Part shown: positions 25,718 to 33,854 of the stretch, piece after piece
Layout: every line of letters begins with the position of its first letter
Position numbering within the stretch: the stretch's first letter is position 1
Assembly (NCBI RefSeq): GCF_030128825.1
Contig: NZ_CP119127.1
Location: 62,001-126,000 of the forward strand
DNA from: Sphingobium sp. WTD-1
GTDB taxonomy: Bacteria > Pseudomonadota > Alphaproteobacteria > Sphingomonadales > Sphingomonadaceae
Reading direction: 5' to 3'
Length of the DNA stretch: 64,000 nucleotides
Notes under the pieces: generated by a model
What the model saw: the letters and a program-made list of their open reading frames with translations, nothing else
Told to the model about the DNA's origin: nothing
Databases searched by the model: none
Position numbers and translations under genes: made by a program

Positions 25718-26635
25718 TCAGCGCTTGGCGTTGAAGCCGGCGACCATGCCGGCGGTGATCGACAGGGCGATTTCCGCCGCGCCGATCGCGCCGATGTCGA
25801 GGCCTGCTGGTCCATCGATCCGGGCAAGATCTTCTGCGCCAAAGCCCTGCGCCGCCAGCCGTTCGAGCCGTGCAGCATGGCTGCGCCGCGATCCCAGCGC
25901 CGCGACATAGCCGGTTGGTGCAGCGAGCGCGGCGATCAGCGCGGGATCGTCGATCTTGATGTCATGGCTCAAGGTCACGACCGCGGTGGATTCACCAGGA
26001 TGGCGCGCGGCGATCGCCGCATCGGGCCAGCGATCGTCCAGTTCGATGCCGGGGAAACGCTCTGCCGTCAGAAAGCGACCGCGCGGGTCGATCACCACCG
26101 GGGTGACGTCGATCGCCTGCGCCAGCGCGGCCAGCGACTGGGCGATCTGCACCGCGCCGACGATCAGCAGCCGGCGGGGTGGATCATAGCGGTTGAGGAA
26201 CTGGCCTTCGACCACATCTTCGCGGGTGACGCCGCTGTCCAGATCGGTCGAGAGCGTGAGCGCCCGGCCGCGCGCGCTTTCCGACGCGATCCGGTCGAAC
26301 AGGTCAGGGGCGAAGCCATCCTCCCCCACCGGCTGCACCAGCACGCTGATCTCCCCGCCACAAGGCAGGCCGACCTCCCACGCATCGCCATCGGCCACGC
26401 CATAATGCGCGACATGGCCGGGCCGGCCGGCGATCACCTCGGCGGCGCGCTGCAACACGTCGGTCTCGACGCAGCCGCCCGATATGCTGCCCTCCAGCCG
26501 GCCGTCCTGATGGACGATCATGTGGCTGCCACGCGGACGCGGCGCCGATCCCCAGGTCGACACGACGGTTGCGAGCGCCATCGGCGCACCGCGCCATTCG
26601 ATCGCCTTGCGGATCACCGCGCCATTATCGTTCAT
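25718..26635 (-). CDS. XdhC-family molybdenum cofactor insertion protein
   Basis: 305 aa from the ATG at 26635, which has GGAAGG seven bases upstream; a longer start at 26665 is less likely. The N-terminal XdhC/CoxI domain shows STWGSAPRPRG and SGGCVE, and the C-terminal half is a Rossmann-type domain (LLIVGAVQIAQSL). XdhC proteins bind and sulfurate molybdopterin for xanthine-dehydrogenase-type enzymes. No molybdenum hydroxylase large subunit is in the window; the only relative is the orphan [2Fe-2S] subunit at 60565, 34 kb away. Confidence 0.88.
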   Translation of the reverse strand: MNDNGAVIRKAIEWRGAPMALATVVSTWGSAPRPRGSHMIVHQDGRLEGSISGGCVETDVLQRAAEVIAGRPGHVAHYGVADGDAWEVGLPCGGEISVLVQPVGEDGFAPDLFDRIASESARGRALTLSTDLDSGVTREDVVEGQFLNRYDPPRRLLIVGAVQIAQSLAALAQAIDVTPVVIDPRGRFLTAERFPGIELDDRWPDAAIAARHPGESTAVVTLSHDIKIDDPALIAALAAPTGYVAALGSRRSHAARLERLAAQGFGAEDLARIDGPAGLDIGAIGAAEIALSITAGMVAGFNAKR

Positions 26636-26704
26636 GATCCAGCCTTCCCCTGTTTTCCCAGACATAGGAAAGGCATGGCGCCTTTCAAAGACGGATCAGG
26701 CTTC

Positions 26705-27373
26705 TCAGACCAGCCGCCTGCCTGTCCAGACGACCCGGCCGACGATCGCCACCATCGCCGGATCGATATCGGTCCAGTCGGGATAATGGGGATTGTCGCT
26801 CAATACGCTGAACCGGCCGCGCAATGGCCCCATCGCCACCCGCTTGACCATCAGCACGCCGTCGAGCCGCAGCACATAGACGCCATCACGCAGGCGATCG
26901 GCATCATCCTCATGATCGACCATGATGTCGTCGCCATCGTTGAGCGTGGGCGCCATCGATTCGCCATCGACCCGGATGATCGACACGCGCTGCGGCCGCA
27001 CGCCCAGATGCCGCAGCCATTGCGCGTCGAACGCCATCACACCGGATGCGCGCTCATCCTCATCCAGCGAGCCGGCCCCGGCCGAAGCGCCGAGCGACAG
27101 GCGCGGCACCGCAACCACCGCAGGCAGGCCGCGCACGCGCGGGATCGGTGCGCCGGCTGGCAGCGGACTGCCCAGCATCGTTTCCGCCACGCCGAAATAG
27201 CGCGCCAGAATGCGTCGATCCGCCTCGTCCAGCTTACGCGGCGTGCCGCGCTTGATGAACTGCTGGATATAGGCGGGATTGCGCCCGATCAGCCGCGACA
27301 GATCGGCATAATTTTCCCCACGTTCGACGATCAGCCGATCGAGGGCAGTCCGGGCGTCCTGCGCTTCATCCAT
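26705..27373 (-). CDS. S24-family (LexA/CI-like) transcriptional repressor
   Basis: 222 aa. The N-terminus is a helix-turn-helix (ENYADLSRLIGRNPAYIQQFIKRG), and the C-terminus is an S24 peptidase domain with the catalytic Ser in VDGESMAPTLNDGD and Lys in LMVKRVA. LexA/CI-type proteins repress until self-cleavage. The start lies 15 bases from one of two similar palindromes in the divergent region (27388-27444), fitting autorepression. It faces two small genes on the plus strand. Phage origin is possible, but no phage genes are near. Confidence 0.88.
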   Translation of the reverse strand: MDEAQDARTALDRLIVERGENYADLSRLIGRNPAYIQQFIKRGTPRKLDEADRRILARYFGVAETMLGSPLPAGAPIPRVRGLPAVVAVPRLSLGASAGAGSLDEDERASGVMAFDAQWLRHLGVRPQRVSIIRVDGESMAPTLNDGDDIMVDHEDDADRLRDGVYVLRLDGVLMVKRVAMGPLRGRFSVLSDNPHYPDWTDIDPAMVAIVGRVVWTGRRLV

Positions 27374-27387
27374 GTTGCATCCATAAT

Positions 27388-27405
27388 GATAGGAATTTTC
27401 CTAGA
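27388..27405. promoter_or_regulatory. Operator-like palindrome O1
   Basis: 18 bases containing TAGGAA-TT-TTCCTA. It matches the second site (27427-27444) at 14 of 18 positions. It sits between the S24 repressor start and the divergent small genes; a half-site (TAGGAAAAT) lies between the two palindromes. Confidence 0.6.
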
Positions 27406-27426
27406 CAAGTAGGAAAATGAATATGA

Positions 27427-27444
27427 GATAGGAAATTGCCTATC
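27427..27444. promoter_or_regulatory. Operator-like palindrome O2
   Basis: GATAGGAAATTGCCTATC is symmetric apart from its centre. It is similar to O1 39 bases away. The inferred binder is the adjacent S24 repressor; binding itself is not shown by sequence. Confidence 0.6.
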
Positions 27445-27488
27445 GATTCGCAGGGGGCGAATCGGCTCGAAAGAGGAGAGTTCCGTCC

Positions 27489-27674
27489 ATGCTGTTGCGC
27501 ACGATCGAGAAATTCCTGCGGGATCATCAGATAGCGCCGACCCGATTTGGCCGCGACGCCGTGCGCGATCCGCGCCTGGTCTTCGACCTGCGCATGGGGC
27601 GCGATCCGGGCGATCGGGTAAAGAGACGAATAGAACATTTCATGAACGAATATCGCAGGAGCGTGAGCCAATGA
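27489..27674 (+). CDS. Small HTH-like protein of unknown function
   Basis: 61 aa behind a strong AGAGGAGAG ribosome site. It is basic, with a IEKFLRDHQIAPTRFGRDAVRDP segment that reads like a helix-turn-helix and a basic C-terminal helix. I recall similar short proteins in sphingomonad genomes but know no named role. It is divergent from the S24 repressor across the two palindromes and overlaps the next gene by 4 bases (ATGA), so the pair is one unit likely controlled by the repressor. Confidence 0.65.
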   Translation: MLLRTIEKFLRDHQIAPTRFGRDAVRDPRLVFDLRMGRDPGDRVKRRIEHFMNEYRRSVSQ

Positions 27675-28042
27675 CAAGCGCCGACATGCTGCGCACGAGC
27701 GCAAATCTGGTCCGTAATCGAGCGGGAGAACGGCGCGAGGCCGATCCGCTGGCCCAGTTGCTGGTCCAGCTGATCGCCCGGATCGGCGAGCCTGCGACGG
27801 TCGAGCGCGCGGTCAGCCGCCCCTGGGCCAGCGCCCTGTTCGAGGGGCGCCGCCATGTCATCCTGTTGCGGGTGGCGGGCGGCAGCCTGCGCGCGCGCCG
27901 GGACGCGCTGGCGCACGAATTGCAGGATGCCGAATGGACTTTGCCGGGCCATTTCGTCGCCGACATGGTGATCGACGACCTGCGCGGCGATGCGGAGGGC
28001 GAATGGATCGAGCTGTCCGCCCTCACCATCCGCGACTGGTAG
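27671..28042 (+). CDS. Conserved-looking protein of unknown function
   Basis: 123 aa, starting within the stop of the 61-aa gene. No signal peptide or membrane helix. The sequence is a mixed alpha/beta pattern with AQLLVQLIARIGEPATVERAVSRPWAS early and a C-terminal GHFVADMVIDDLRGD strand region. I recognise no family. Codon use fits the host. It converges on the minus-strand gene ending at 28052 with a nine-base gap. Confidence 0.65.
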   Translation: MTSADMLRTSANLVRNRAGERREADPLAQLLVQLIARIGEPATVERAVSRPWASALFEGRRHVILLRVAGGSLRARRDALAHELQDAEWTLPGHFVADMVIDDLRGDAEGEWIELSALTIRDW

Positions 28043-28051
28043 CCTGATCGT

Positions 28052-29194
28052 TTAGCGCGGGCGGCCGGTCATGGTGCGCAGCGTGCCGAGCGCGGCACGC
28101 AGCGCATCCTCGACATCCTCCGACACCGCCTCGCGCACCGGCACCGCCGAAGCGATCGGCATGTCGGCGATGACGCGCGGCGCGGTCGCCGGCCGGCCAC
28201 GCTGGACCAGCGCCCGCTCCAGCCGCTCGGTCAGTTCGGTGATCGACAGGCTGTCGATGCTGCGCGGGGTCGGAGCGGGCGATGCCTCCGCCCTCGGAAC
28301 AAAAGGTGCGGGTTCAGGTGCAGGATCGAACGCCTGGATCGGTTCTTCGATCACCGGTTCCGGGACGAAGGCATGGGCCTGCTCAACGATCGGCTCCGGT
28401 GCGATATCGGTCGGCTCTTCATCGAAGGCGGCAAATTCCGCCGCTGCCTCTTCTTCCCAGGGCTCGAATATAGCGTCTTCCGGCGGCGCGAACGGCGCGC
28501 GGCCGAGCGGGATCGGAACGGCCGACAGGGTCGGCATGGCGTCGAACGGACGCGAGAAACCCGGCGCCGGTGCGATGGCCATATCCTCGACCGGTGCCTC
28601 TTCATGCGGGGTCGGCATGGCAAAGGCGGCTGGCGTCTCCATGCGCACCACAGTCGCCGTCACCGGCTCTACCGGATCGCTATCGACCACCAGACGACGA
28701 CGCCCCGATTCCGGGCGCGCGAAGATATCGGCGCCACCAAAGTCGCGGCTGGCAAAGATCGGAGGACGGGGCGGCGCATCGGGATGCGCGTCGGCACGGC
28801 GCTGGGTAGGCGCAGCCTCTTCGGCAGCGGGCACATTGCGTCCGCGGGCAAGCGCGGTCAGCTTGGCAAATGCGAAACCCATTTTTCTTGCTCCTTGGGC
28901 GTCTGGATGACGCCTTCCGCTTATTCTCAAGCGCCTGTGCGGCGCATCCGATCCATTTCGCCGCACCGCGGCCACAATTCCTACACTCATCAGCGCTGCG
29001 AAACCGGCCAGCAGCAATCTTGCCTTCATGCCCAGCGGCGGACCGGCCGCCGGGATCGTCTCGCTCAGGCCGCTCGACGCGACCAGCATTTCCACCCAGC
29101 CGACCGGCAGGGTCAGCACCACCAGGGCGCCGCCGCCTGCCGCGGCCAATGCCATGATGGCCAGTCCCCGCATGGACGGTGTGAACTTCGGCAT
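28052..29194 (-). CDS. Membrane-anchored Pro/Glu-rich protein of unknown function
   Basis: 380 aa. Two hydrophobic helices (about residues 9-35 and 57-77) are followed by a long Pro/Ala/Glu-rich region with little predicted structure. A short ordered C-terminus (about 312-380) contains SIDSLSITELTERLERALVQRG and DALRAALGTLRTMTG helices. This layout suggests an inner-membrane anchor, a flexible linker and a small interaction module. No family recognised. It is next to the exosortase-associated glycosyltransferase, but a link is only positional. Confidence 0.6.
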   Translation of the reverse strand: MPKFTPSMRGLAIMALAAAGGGALVVLTLPVGWVEMLVASSGLSETIPAAGPPLGMKARLLLAGFAALMSVGIVAAVRRNGSDAPHRRLRISGRRHPDAQGARKMGFAFAKLTALARGRNVPAAEEAAPTQRRADAHPDAPPRPPIFASRDFGGADIFARPESGRRRLVVDSDPVEPVTATVVRMETPAAFAMPTPHEEAPVEDMAIAPAPGFSRPFDAMPTLSAVPIPLGRAPFAPPEDAIFEPWEEEAAAEFAAFDEEPTDIAPEPIVEQAHAFVPEPVIEEPIQAFDPAPEPAPFVPRAEASPAPTPRSIDSLSITELTERLERALVQRGRPATAPRVIADMPIASAVPVREAVSEDVEDALRAALGTLRTMTGRPR

Positions 29195-29206
29195 CGCCGC
29201 CGTTCC

Positions 29207-30430
29207 TCAGGCCGCCTTTGCGGTCGAGTCGCGTCCCAGAAGTCGCTGGTAAACAGGCTCATAACGCAAAATGTTTGACGACCAGTTACGCTCCCTCTCG
29301 ACGAAATCGCGCGCGACGATACGGCGTTCGTCCCAGAAGCCGCGATCCGCAAACATGCCGGCAAGCGCCTGCGCGATCGCGGCCGGATCGTCCGGCGCGA
29401 ACAGGGTGCCGGTCACGCCATCCTCGATCAGTTCGCGATGGCCGCCGACGCTCGACGCAGCGACGAGTCGGCCCTGCGCCATCGCCTCCAGCGGCTTCAA
29501 GGGCGTCACCAGATCGGTGAGGCGCATCGCCTTGCGCGGATAGGCAAGGACATCGACCTGGGCATAATAATGTTCGACCTGGTCGTGCGGCACCCGGCCG
29601 ACAAAGACAATATGGTCAGTGAAAGGCGAGGCCAGCGCCTGGTCGCGCAGCGCCTGTTCCATGGGTCCGCCGCCGACCAGCAGCAGCTTGGCCCTGGGCC
29701 GCGCCCGCACGAGTCGCGGCATGGCGGCGATCAGATCGTCCAGCCCTTCATAATCATAGAAGCTGCCGATGAAGCCGACGACATCGGCGCCTTCCAGCCC
29801 CAGCTTCGCGGTCAGGGCGGGATCACGCGGCACCGGCGCGCCGAACTGATCAAGATCGACGCCATTGGGCGACACGGTGATCTTGGCCGCGTCGATTCCG
29901 CGCGCGACCAGATCGGACCGCAGCCCTTCGCAGATGACGGCAACCGCGTCGGCGGCACGGACTGCATGGGTTTCGAGCTGGCGGGTCAGCCAGTAGCGCG
30001 GGCTGCCTTCGGTGCCGGTGCCGTTACCGACTGCCGCATCCTCCCAGAAGGCGCGAATCTCGTAGATCAGGGGAATGCCGTGGCGGCGCGCGACTCGCTG
30101 CGCGGCCATGGCATTGAGCACCGGTGAATGGGCATGGATGATGTCGGGCCGCCACTGGCGCACCAGCGACTCGATCGCATCGGCATGGGCGGATATGTCG
30201 CGCCATTCGCGCAGCAGCGCATTGCCGCCGGCCGCTTCGCCCGGCGTGCGGTGGAAATGCAGGCCGTCGACCAGTTCCTCCTGCGGCCCCGCCGCGACAT
30301 GGCGCCGGCCGGTAAGGCCGCGCACATCCCAGCCCTTGGCCAGTTGCGCCCGCAGGATCGCCCGCGTGCGGAACGTGTAGCCGCTGTGCATCGGCAGGCT
30401 GTGATCGAGAACGTGAAGGATACGAGTCAT
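29207..30430 (-). CDS. Glycosyltransferase family 4, exosortase A-associated type
   Basis: 407 aa, GT-B fold. The N-terminal HVLDHSLPMHSGYTFRTRAIL segment is characteristic of the PEP-CTERM/exosortase A-associated glycosyltransferase group (from memory, TIGR04063). The C-terminal half has the GT4 nucleotide-sugar region (PLKPLEAMAQGRLVAASSVGG). It would transfer a sugar to a polysaccharide or glycan precursor at the cytoplasmic membrane face. It is divergent from the O-antigen-ligase-like gene; the exosortase and other locus members are not in the window. Confidence 0.8.
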   Translation of the reverse strand: MTRILHVLDHSLPMHSGYTFRTRAILRAQLAKGWDVRGLTGRRHVAAGPQEELVDGLHFHRTPGEAAGGNALLREWRDISAHADAIESLVRQWRPDIIHAHSPVLNAMAAQRVARRHGIPLIYEIRAFWEDAAVGNGTGTEGSPRYWLTRQLETHAVRAADAVAVICEGLRSDLVARGIDAAKITVSPNGVDLDQFGAPVPRDPALTAKLGLEGADVVGFIGSFYDYEGLDDLIAAMPRLVRARPRAKLLLVGGGPMEQALRDQALASPFTDHIVFVGRVPHDQVEHYYAQVDVLAYPRKAMRLTDLVTPLKPLEAMAQGRLVAASSVGGHRELIEDGVTGTLFAPDDPAAIAQALAGMFADRGFWDERRIVARDFVERERNWSSNILRYEPVYQRLLGRDSTAKAA

Positions 30431-30531
30431 AGCGGTAACTTTTTGCCGAAAAAGGTTTAACGCCCCGTCAACTCTGTCACGCTAGGGATTTTCCGGGGCA
30501 AGAGTCCAGAACCGGCAGATCAAAACACGCA

Positions 30532-30669
30532 ATGATTGATACCCTATCCCTGCTGATCAGCCATGGCGTCATCCTGCTGGCCGCCTGGCGGCTGCTGTCG
30601 CGCCCGGACCTGGATCGCGACATCGACACCCCGCCGGCATCGCCGGACGGAGACGCCGCCGATGCGTGA
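30532..30669 (+). CDS. Possible 45-aa single-helix peptide upstream of the ligase gene
   Basis: An ATG-initiated frame of 45 codons encodes one membrane-helix-like stretch (LSLLISHGVILLAAWRLL) and an acidic tail. It ends inside the start region of the following ligase gene, overlapping it by 8 bases, as a coupled leader ORF would. There is no good ribosome site, so it may be a coincidence. Confidence 0.35.
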   Translation: MIDTLSLLISHGVILLAAWRLLSRPDLDRDIDTPPASPDGDAADA

Positions 30670-32026
30670 CCTGTTCTTCATCGCCTTCCTCGGCATCTTC
30701 TTCCTGATGGGATTCAAGCGGCCCTTCCTGCTGGTCATCATCTACGCCTATATCGATATCGTTTCGCCCCAGCGGCTCTGCTATTATCTGCTCAATTCGA
30801 TCCCGATCTCGCTGATCGCCTTCGTTTGCGCGGTCGGTGCCTGGGTCTTGGTGGACGACAAGAAGGATTGTCGTTTTTCCGCGCGACAGTTGTTGCTGCT
30901 GATCCTGCTGGCCTGGTGCGGCTATACGACCGCGACCGCCGACTTCCCGATCAACGCCGCGACCAAATGGGCCTGGGTGTGGAAGGCGATCGTCTTTGCC
31001 GTGTTCCTGCCGCTGGTGCTGCGCACAAGGCTGCGGATCGAGGCGCTGGCGCTGTTCATGGTGCTGTGCGCGAGCACGATCATCATCAATGGCGGCATGA
31101 AGACCGCGCTGTCGGGCGGCGGCTATGGCGTACTCAATCTGATGGTGGACAATAATAGCGGCCTGTATGAGGGCAGCATCATTTCCTGCGTGGCGATCGC
31201 GCTGATCCCGATCATCCTGTGGCTGACCCAGCATGGCACCATCTTTCCGCCCGACTGGAAGGTGAAGGCCTTTGCCTATGCGCTGTGCCTGGCCTGCATG
31301 CTAATGCCGGTCGGTACGGAGGCGCGCACGGGCCTGGTCTGCCTGGTCATCCTGGCCGGCATGATGCTGATGCGGTCGAAGCGCAAATTCGTCTATGGCC
31401 CGCTGCTGGCCTTTGCTGCGCTGGCCGCCATCCCCTTCCTGCCCGCCAGCTTCACCAAGCGGATGCAGACGATCGAGAATCACCAGGGCGACGAGAGCGC
31501 GTCCACCCGCGTCGCGGTGTGGATGTGGACGCTCGACTATGTGAAGACCCATCCGGGCGGCGGTGGCTTCGACAATTATCTCCAGAACAGCTTCACCTAT
31601 TTCGCCCAGAGCGAGGTCGGCGACGGCGACGAGAAGCGGATCGAGCGCCGCCTGGTCACCGACAAGGGCCGTGCCTATCACAGTGCCTATTTCGAGATGC
31701 TCGGCGAACAGGGTTATTTCGGCTTCTTCCTGTGGGCGCTGCTGCACCTGAGCTGCTTCGTCCGCACCGAATCGATCCGCCGCATGTATCGCAAGCGCGA
31801 CGGACCGGATGAGGCATGGATCGCGCCCTTTGCGAGCGCGCTGCAGCAGGGCCATGTCGTCTACATGATCGGATCGCTGTTCGTGGGCATCGCCTATCAA
31901 CCCTTCATCTTCATGATGCTCTCGCTCCAGATCGGCCTCGACACTTATTTGACCCGCAAGCGCAAGGACGCGGGCCGCGTGCCGTTCTTTGAGCAGCCTG
32001 GTTCGCAGGCGGGAGTGACGGCATGA
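30662..32026 (+). CDS. Putative O-glycosylation/O-antigen ligase, exosortase A-associated
   Basis: 454 aa from the ATG at 30662, which has GGAGA eight bases upstream; the longer in-frame start at 30563 would overlap a different frame. About ten membrane helices and a large periplasmic loop with HPGGGGFDNY, like Wzy/WaaL ligases. The beginning (RDLFFIAFLGIFFLMGF, then YAYIDIVSPQRL) matches the exosortase A-associated ligase group I remember as TIGR03097. It probably joins glycan to protein or lipid in the periplasm. It overlaps the next membrane protein gene by ATGA. Confidence 0.82.
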   Translation: MRDLFFIAFLGIFFLMGFKRPFLLVIIYAYIDIVSPQRLCYYLLNSIPISLIAFVCAVGAWVLVDDKKDCRFSARQLLLLILLAWCGYTTATADFPINAATKWAWVWKAIVFAVFLPLVLRTRLRIEALALFMVLCASTIIINGGMKTALSGGGYGVLNLMVDNNSGLYEGSIISCVAIALIPIILWLTQHGTIFPPDWKVKAFAYALCLACMLMPVGTEARTGLVCLVILAGMMLMRSKRKFVYGPLLAFAALAAIPFLPASFTKRMQTIENHQGDESASTRVAVWMWTLDYVKTHPGGGGFDNYLQNSFTYFAQSEVGDGDEKRIERRLVTDKGRAYHSAYFEMLGEQGYFGFFLWALLHLSCFVRTESIRRMYRKRDGPDEAWIAPFASALQQGHVVYMIGSLFVGIAYQPFIFMMLSLQIGLDTYLTRKRKDAGRVPFFEQPGSQAGVTA

Positions 32027-32736
32027 CCATGGAATTGCGGATTTTGGGCTGGCTTCAGGGGCTGATGCTGGGATTGATCCTGGCCGCCCCGCTGCTGTCC
32101 CCCGCCTATATGCCATGGGGCGTACAGATGCTGTTTGCCCTGTCCGCCTTCCAGTTGCGGCAGGCCGACCGGCGCTGGGCATTGCGGCCGGGCATGACCG
32201 GCTGGATCAGCCATATCCGCATGGCGCCGTCGCGGATGCTGCCCTGGGCGGCGAGTGCCGTCGTCGCCTTCATCGCGGACGGCGCGGGCGCGGCGGCCCC
32301 CGGCGCGATCCTGCTGGCGGCGCTGACCTGCGAATTGCTGCTCTATCCGCTGCTCACCCGCCTGATCGGCGGCTGGCAATGGCGTCGCGCCGCGCTGGCG
32401 ATGGTCGGGCTGATCGCCGCCTGCGCGATCGTGCCGGCCGGCGCGATGCAGAATATCGCCATGTTCGCGCTGGGCGTCACGGGCTGCCTGTTCTGGCTGC
32501 GCGGACCCGATGGCGACCTGCGGGCGACGCTGGCGGCCTTTGGCGGCGGGCTTTCGGCGATCACCCTCGCCTTCGCCATGCCCGCCACCATGATGCTGGC
32601 CTTCCCGCTGGCGGTCATCAGCCTGATCGTCGGCTGCGCCCAGGCGACGACGGTGCGCCGTCCATTGCTGCCCTGGACCGGCCATTATGGCGCGGGCACC
32701 GGCTGGTTGCAGCGGCTGCGATCGCGCCCGTCCTGA
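32023..32736 (+). CDS. Multi-pass membrane protein of unknown function
   Basis: 237 aa with about six to seven hydrophobic helices and an RQADRRWALRPG cytoplasmic-type loop. It begins in the stop of the ligase gene (ATGA), so it is probably made with it and may belong to the same glycan export or ligation process. I recognise no family. The C-terminus is short and basic. An acyltransferase-like or polymerase-accessory role would be speculation. Confidence 0.65.
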   Translation: MTMELRILGWLQGLMLGLILAAPLLSPAYMPWGVQMLFALSAFQLRQADRRWALRPGMTGWISHIRMAPSRMLPWAASAVVAFIADGAGAAAPGAILLAALTCELLLYPLLTRLIGGWQWRRAALAMVGLIAACAIVPAGAMQNIAMFALGVTGCLFWLRGPDGDLRATLAAFGGGLSAITLAFAMPATMMLAFPLAVISLIVGCAQATTVRRPLLPWTGHYGAGTGWLQRLRSRPS

Positions 32737-32814
32737 CAGCGCCGGGCGGTCTGCACGCGGAACGAAGCCGATCATCACGGGTTGGACCGGAAGAAAGAAG
32801 GTCGCCCGGTTCCC

Positions 32815-33822
32815 ATGTCGTCCCCCGCCATCATCCACAGCCATGACGGCATGCCCGGCATCAGCCGGCGCGCGCTGAAGCAGGGATGGGCCTATCGCGC
32901 GGCGGATGGCAGCCGCATCACCGACCGGGACGAGATCGACCGGCTGAACGCGATCGCCATGCCGCCCGCCTATCGCGACTGCTGGTTCTGCCCCTCCCCC
33001 CACGGCCATATCCAGGCGACCGGCTATGACGAGCGGGGGCGCAAGCAATATCGCTATCACCCCGATTTCCGGGCTGCGCGCGAGGCGGAGAAATATGCCG
33101 GCTGCCCCGCCTTCGGCCGCGCCCTGCCGCAACTGCGGGCGCAGATGGAAGAGGATCTGGCGCGACGCGGCCTGCGCAAGGCGCGGACGATCGCGGCGGT
33201 GGTGCGGCTGCTGGACCTCGCCAAGCTGCGGGTCGGCAACGAACATTATGCCACCACCAACAAGAGTTTCGGCGCGACCACGCTGCGGCGGCGGCATGTC
33301 GACCTGAATGGCCGCAGCCTGACCCTGCGCTACCGCGCCAAGTCCGGCAAGGAGCAGCAGCTGAGCATCACCGACAGCCGCCTGCTGCGCTTCGTGCGGG
33401 CGGTGCAGGATCTGCCGGGCCAGCATCTGTTCCAATATCTGGACGAGGATGGCGAGGCGCGGCCGATCAGTTCGAGCGACGTCAACGCCTATATCGCGCA
33501 GGCCATGGGCGGCGACTTCACCGCCAAGCATTTCCGCACCTGGGGCGCGTCCACCATCGCCTTCGAGACACTGGCCGCTGGCCATGTCTCGCTCAAGGAG
33601 ATGATCGACCCGGTCGCGGCGGCGCTGGGCAACACGCCGGCGATCAGCCGCAAATCCTATATCCACCCCGCCCTGATCGACCTGTGCAAGGACGGACAGG
33701 ATGAATGGCGGCAGGGGCTTCGCCTGCCGCGCCGGACGCGCTATCTGTCGCGTCACGAACGCGGGCTGATCGCGTTCCTCGACGATCTGGCCAACGCGCC
33801 CCCGCTGGCAGCGGCGGCCTGA
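32815..33822 (+). CDS. DNA topoisomerase IB, poxvirus/bacterial type
   Basis: 335 aa from the ATG at 32815; a TTG start at 32782 adds 11 unconserved residues. The N-terminal part has MPPAYRDCWFCPSPHGHIQATGYDERGRKQYRYH, and the catalytic domain has KLRVGNEHYA, FRTWGAST and the active-site Tyr in SRKSYIHP. Enzymes of this type relax supercoils by a transient 3'-phosphotyrosyl nick without ATP. They are scattered in bacteria and often considered accessory. The MscS gene follows on the same strand. Confidence 0.92.
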   Translation: MSSPAIIHSHDGMPGISRRALKQGWAYRAADGSRITDRDEIDRLNAIAMPPAYRDCWFCPSPHGHIQATGYDERGRKQYRYHPDFRAAREAEKYAGCPAFGRALPQLRAQMEEDLARRGLRKARTIAAVVRLLDLAKLRVGNEHYATTNKSFGATTLRRRHVDLNGRSLTLRYRAKSGKEQQLSITDSRLLRFVRAVQDLPGQHLFQYLDEDGEARPISSSDVNAYIAQAMGGDFTAKHFRTWGASTIAFETLAAGHVSLKEMIDPVAAALGNTPAISRKSYIHPALIDLCKDGQDEWRQGLRLPRRTRYLSRHERGLIAFLDDLANAPPLAAAA

Positions 33823-33854
33823 TCGAGCCCACGGACCATCAATCAAGGATCAGC

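Noticed and set aside
31945..33846. 633-codon antisense frame across the ligase, membrane protein and topoisomerase genes
   Set aside because: It crosses three credible genes and has no recognisable domains.
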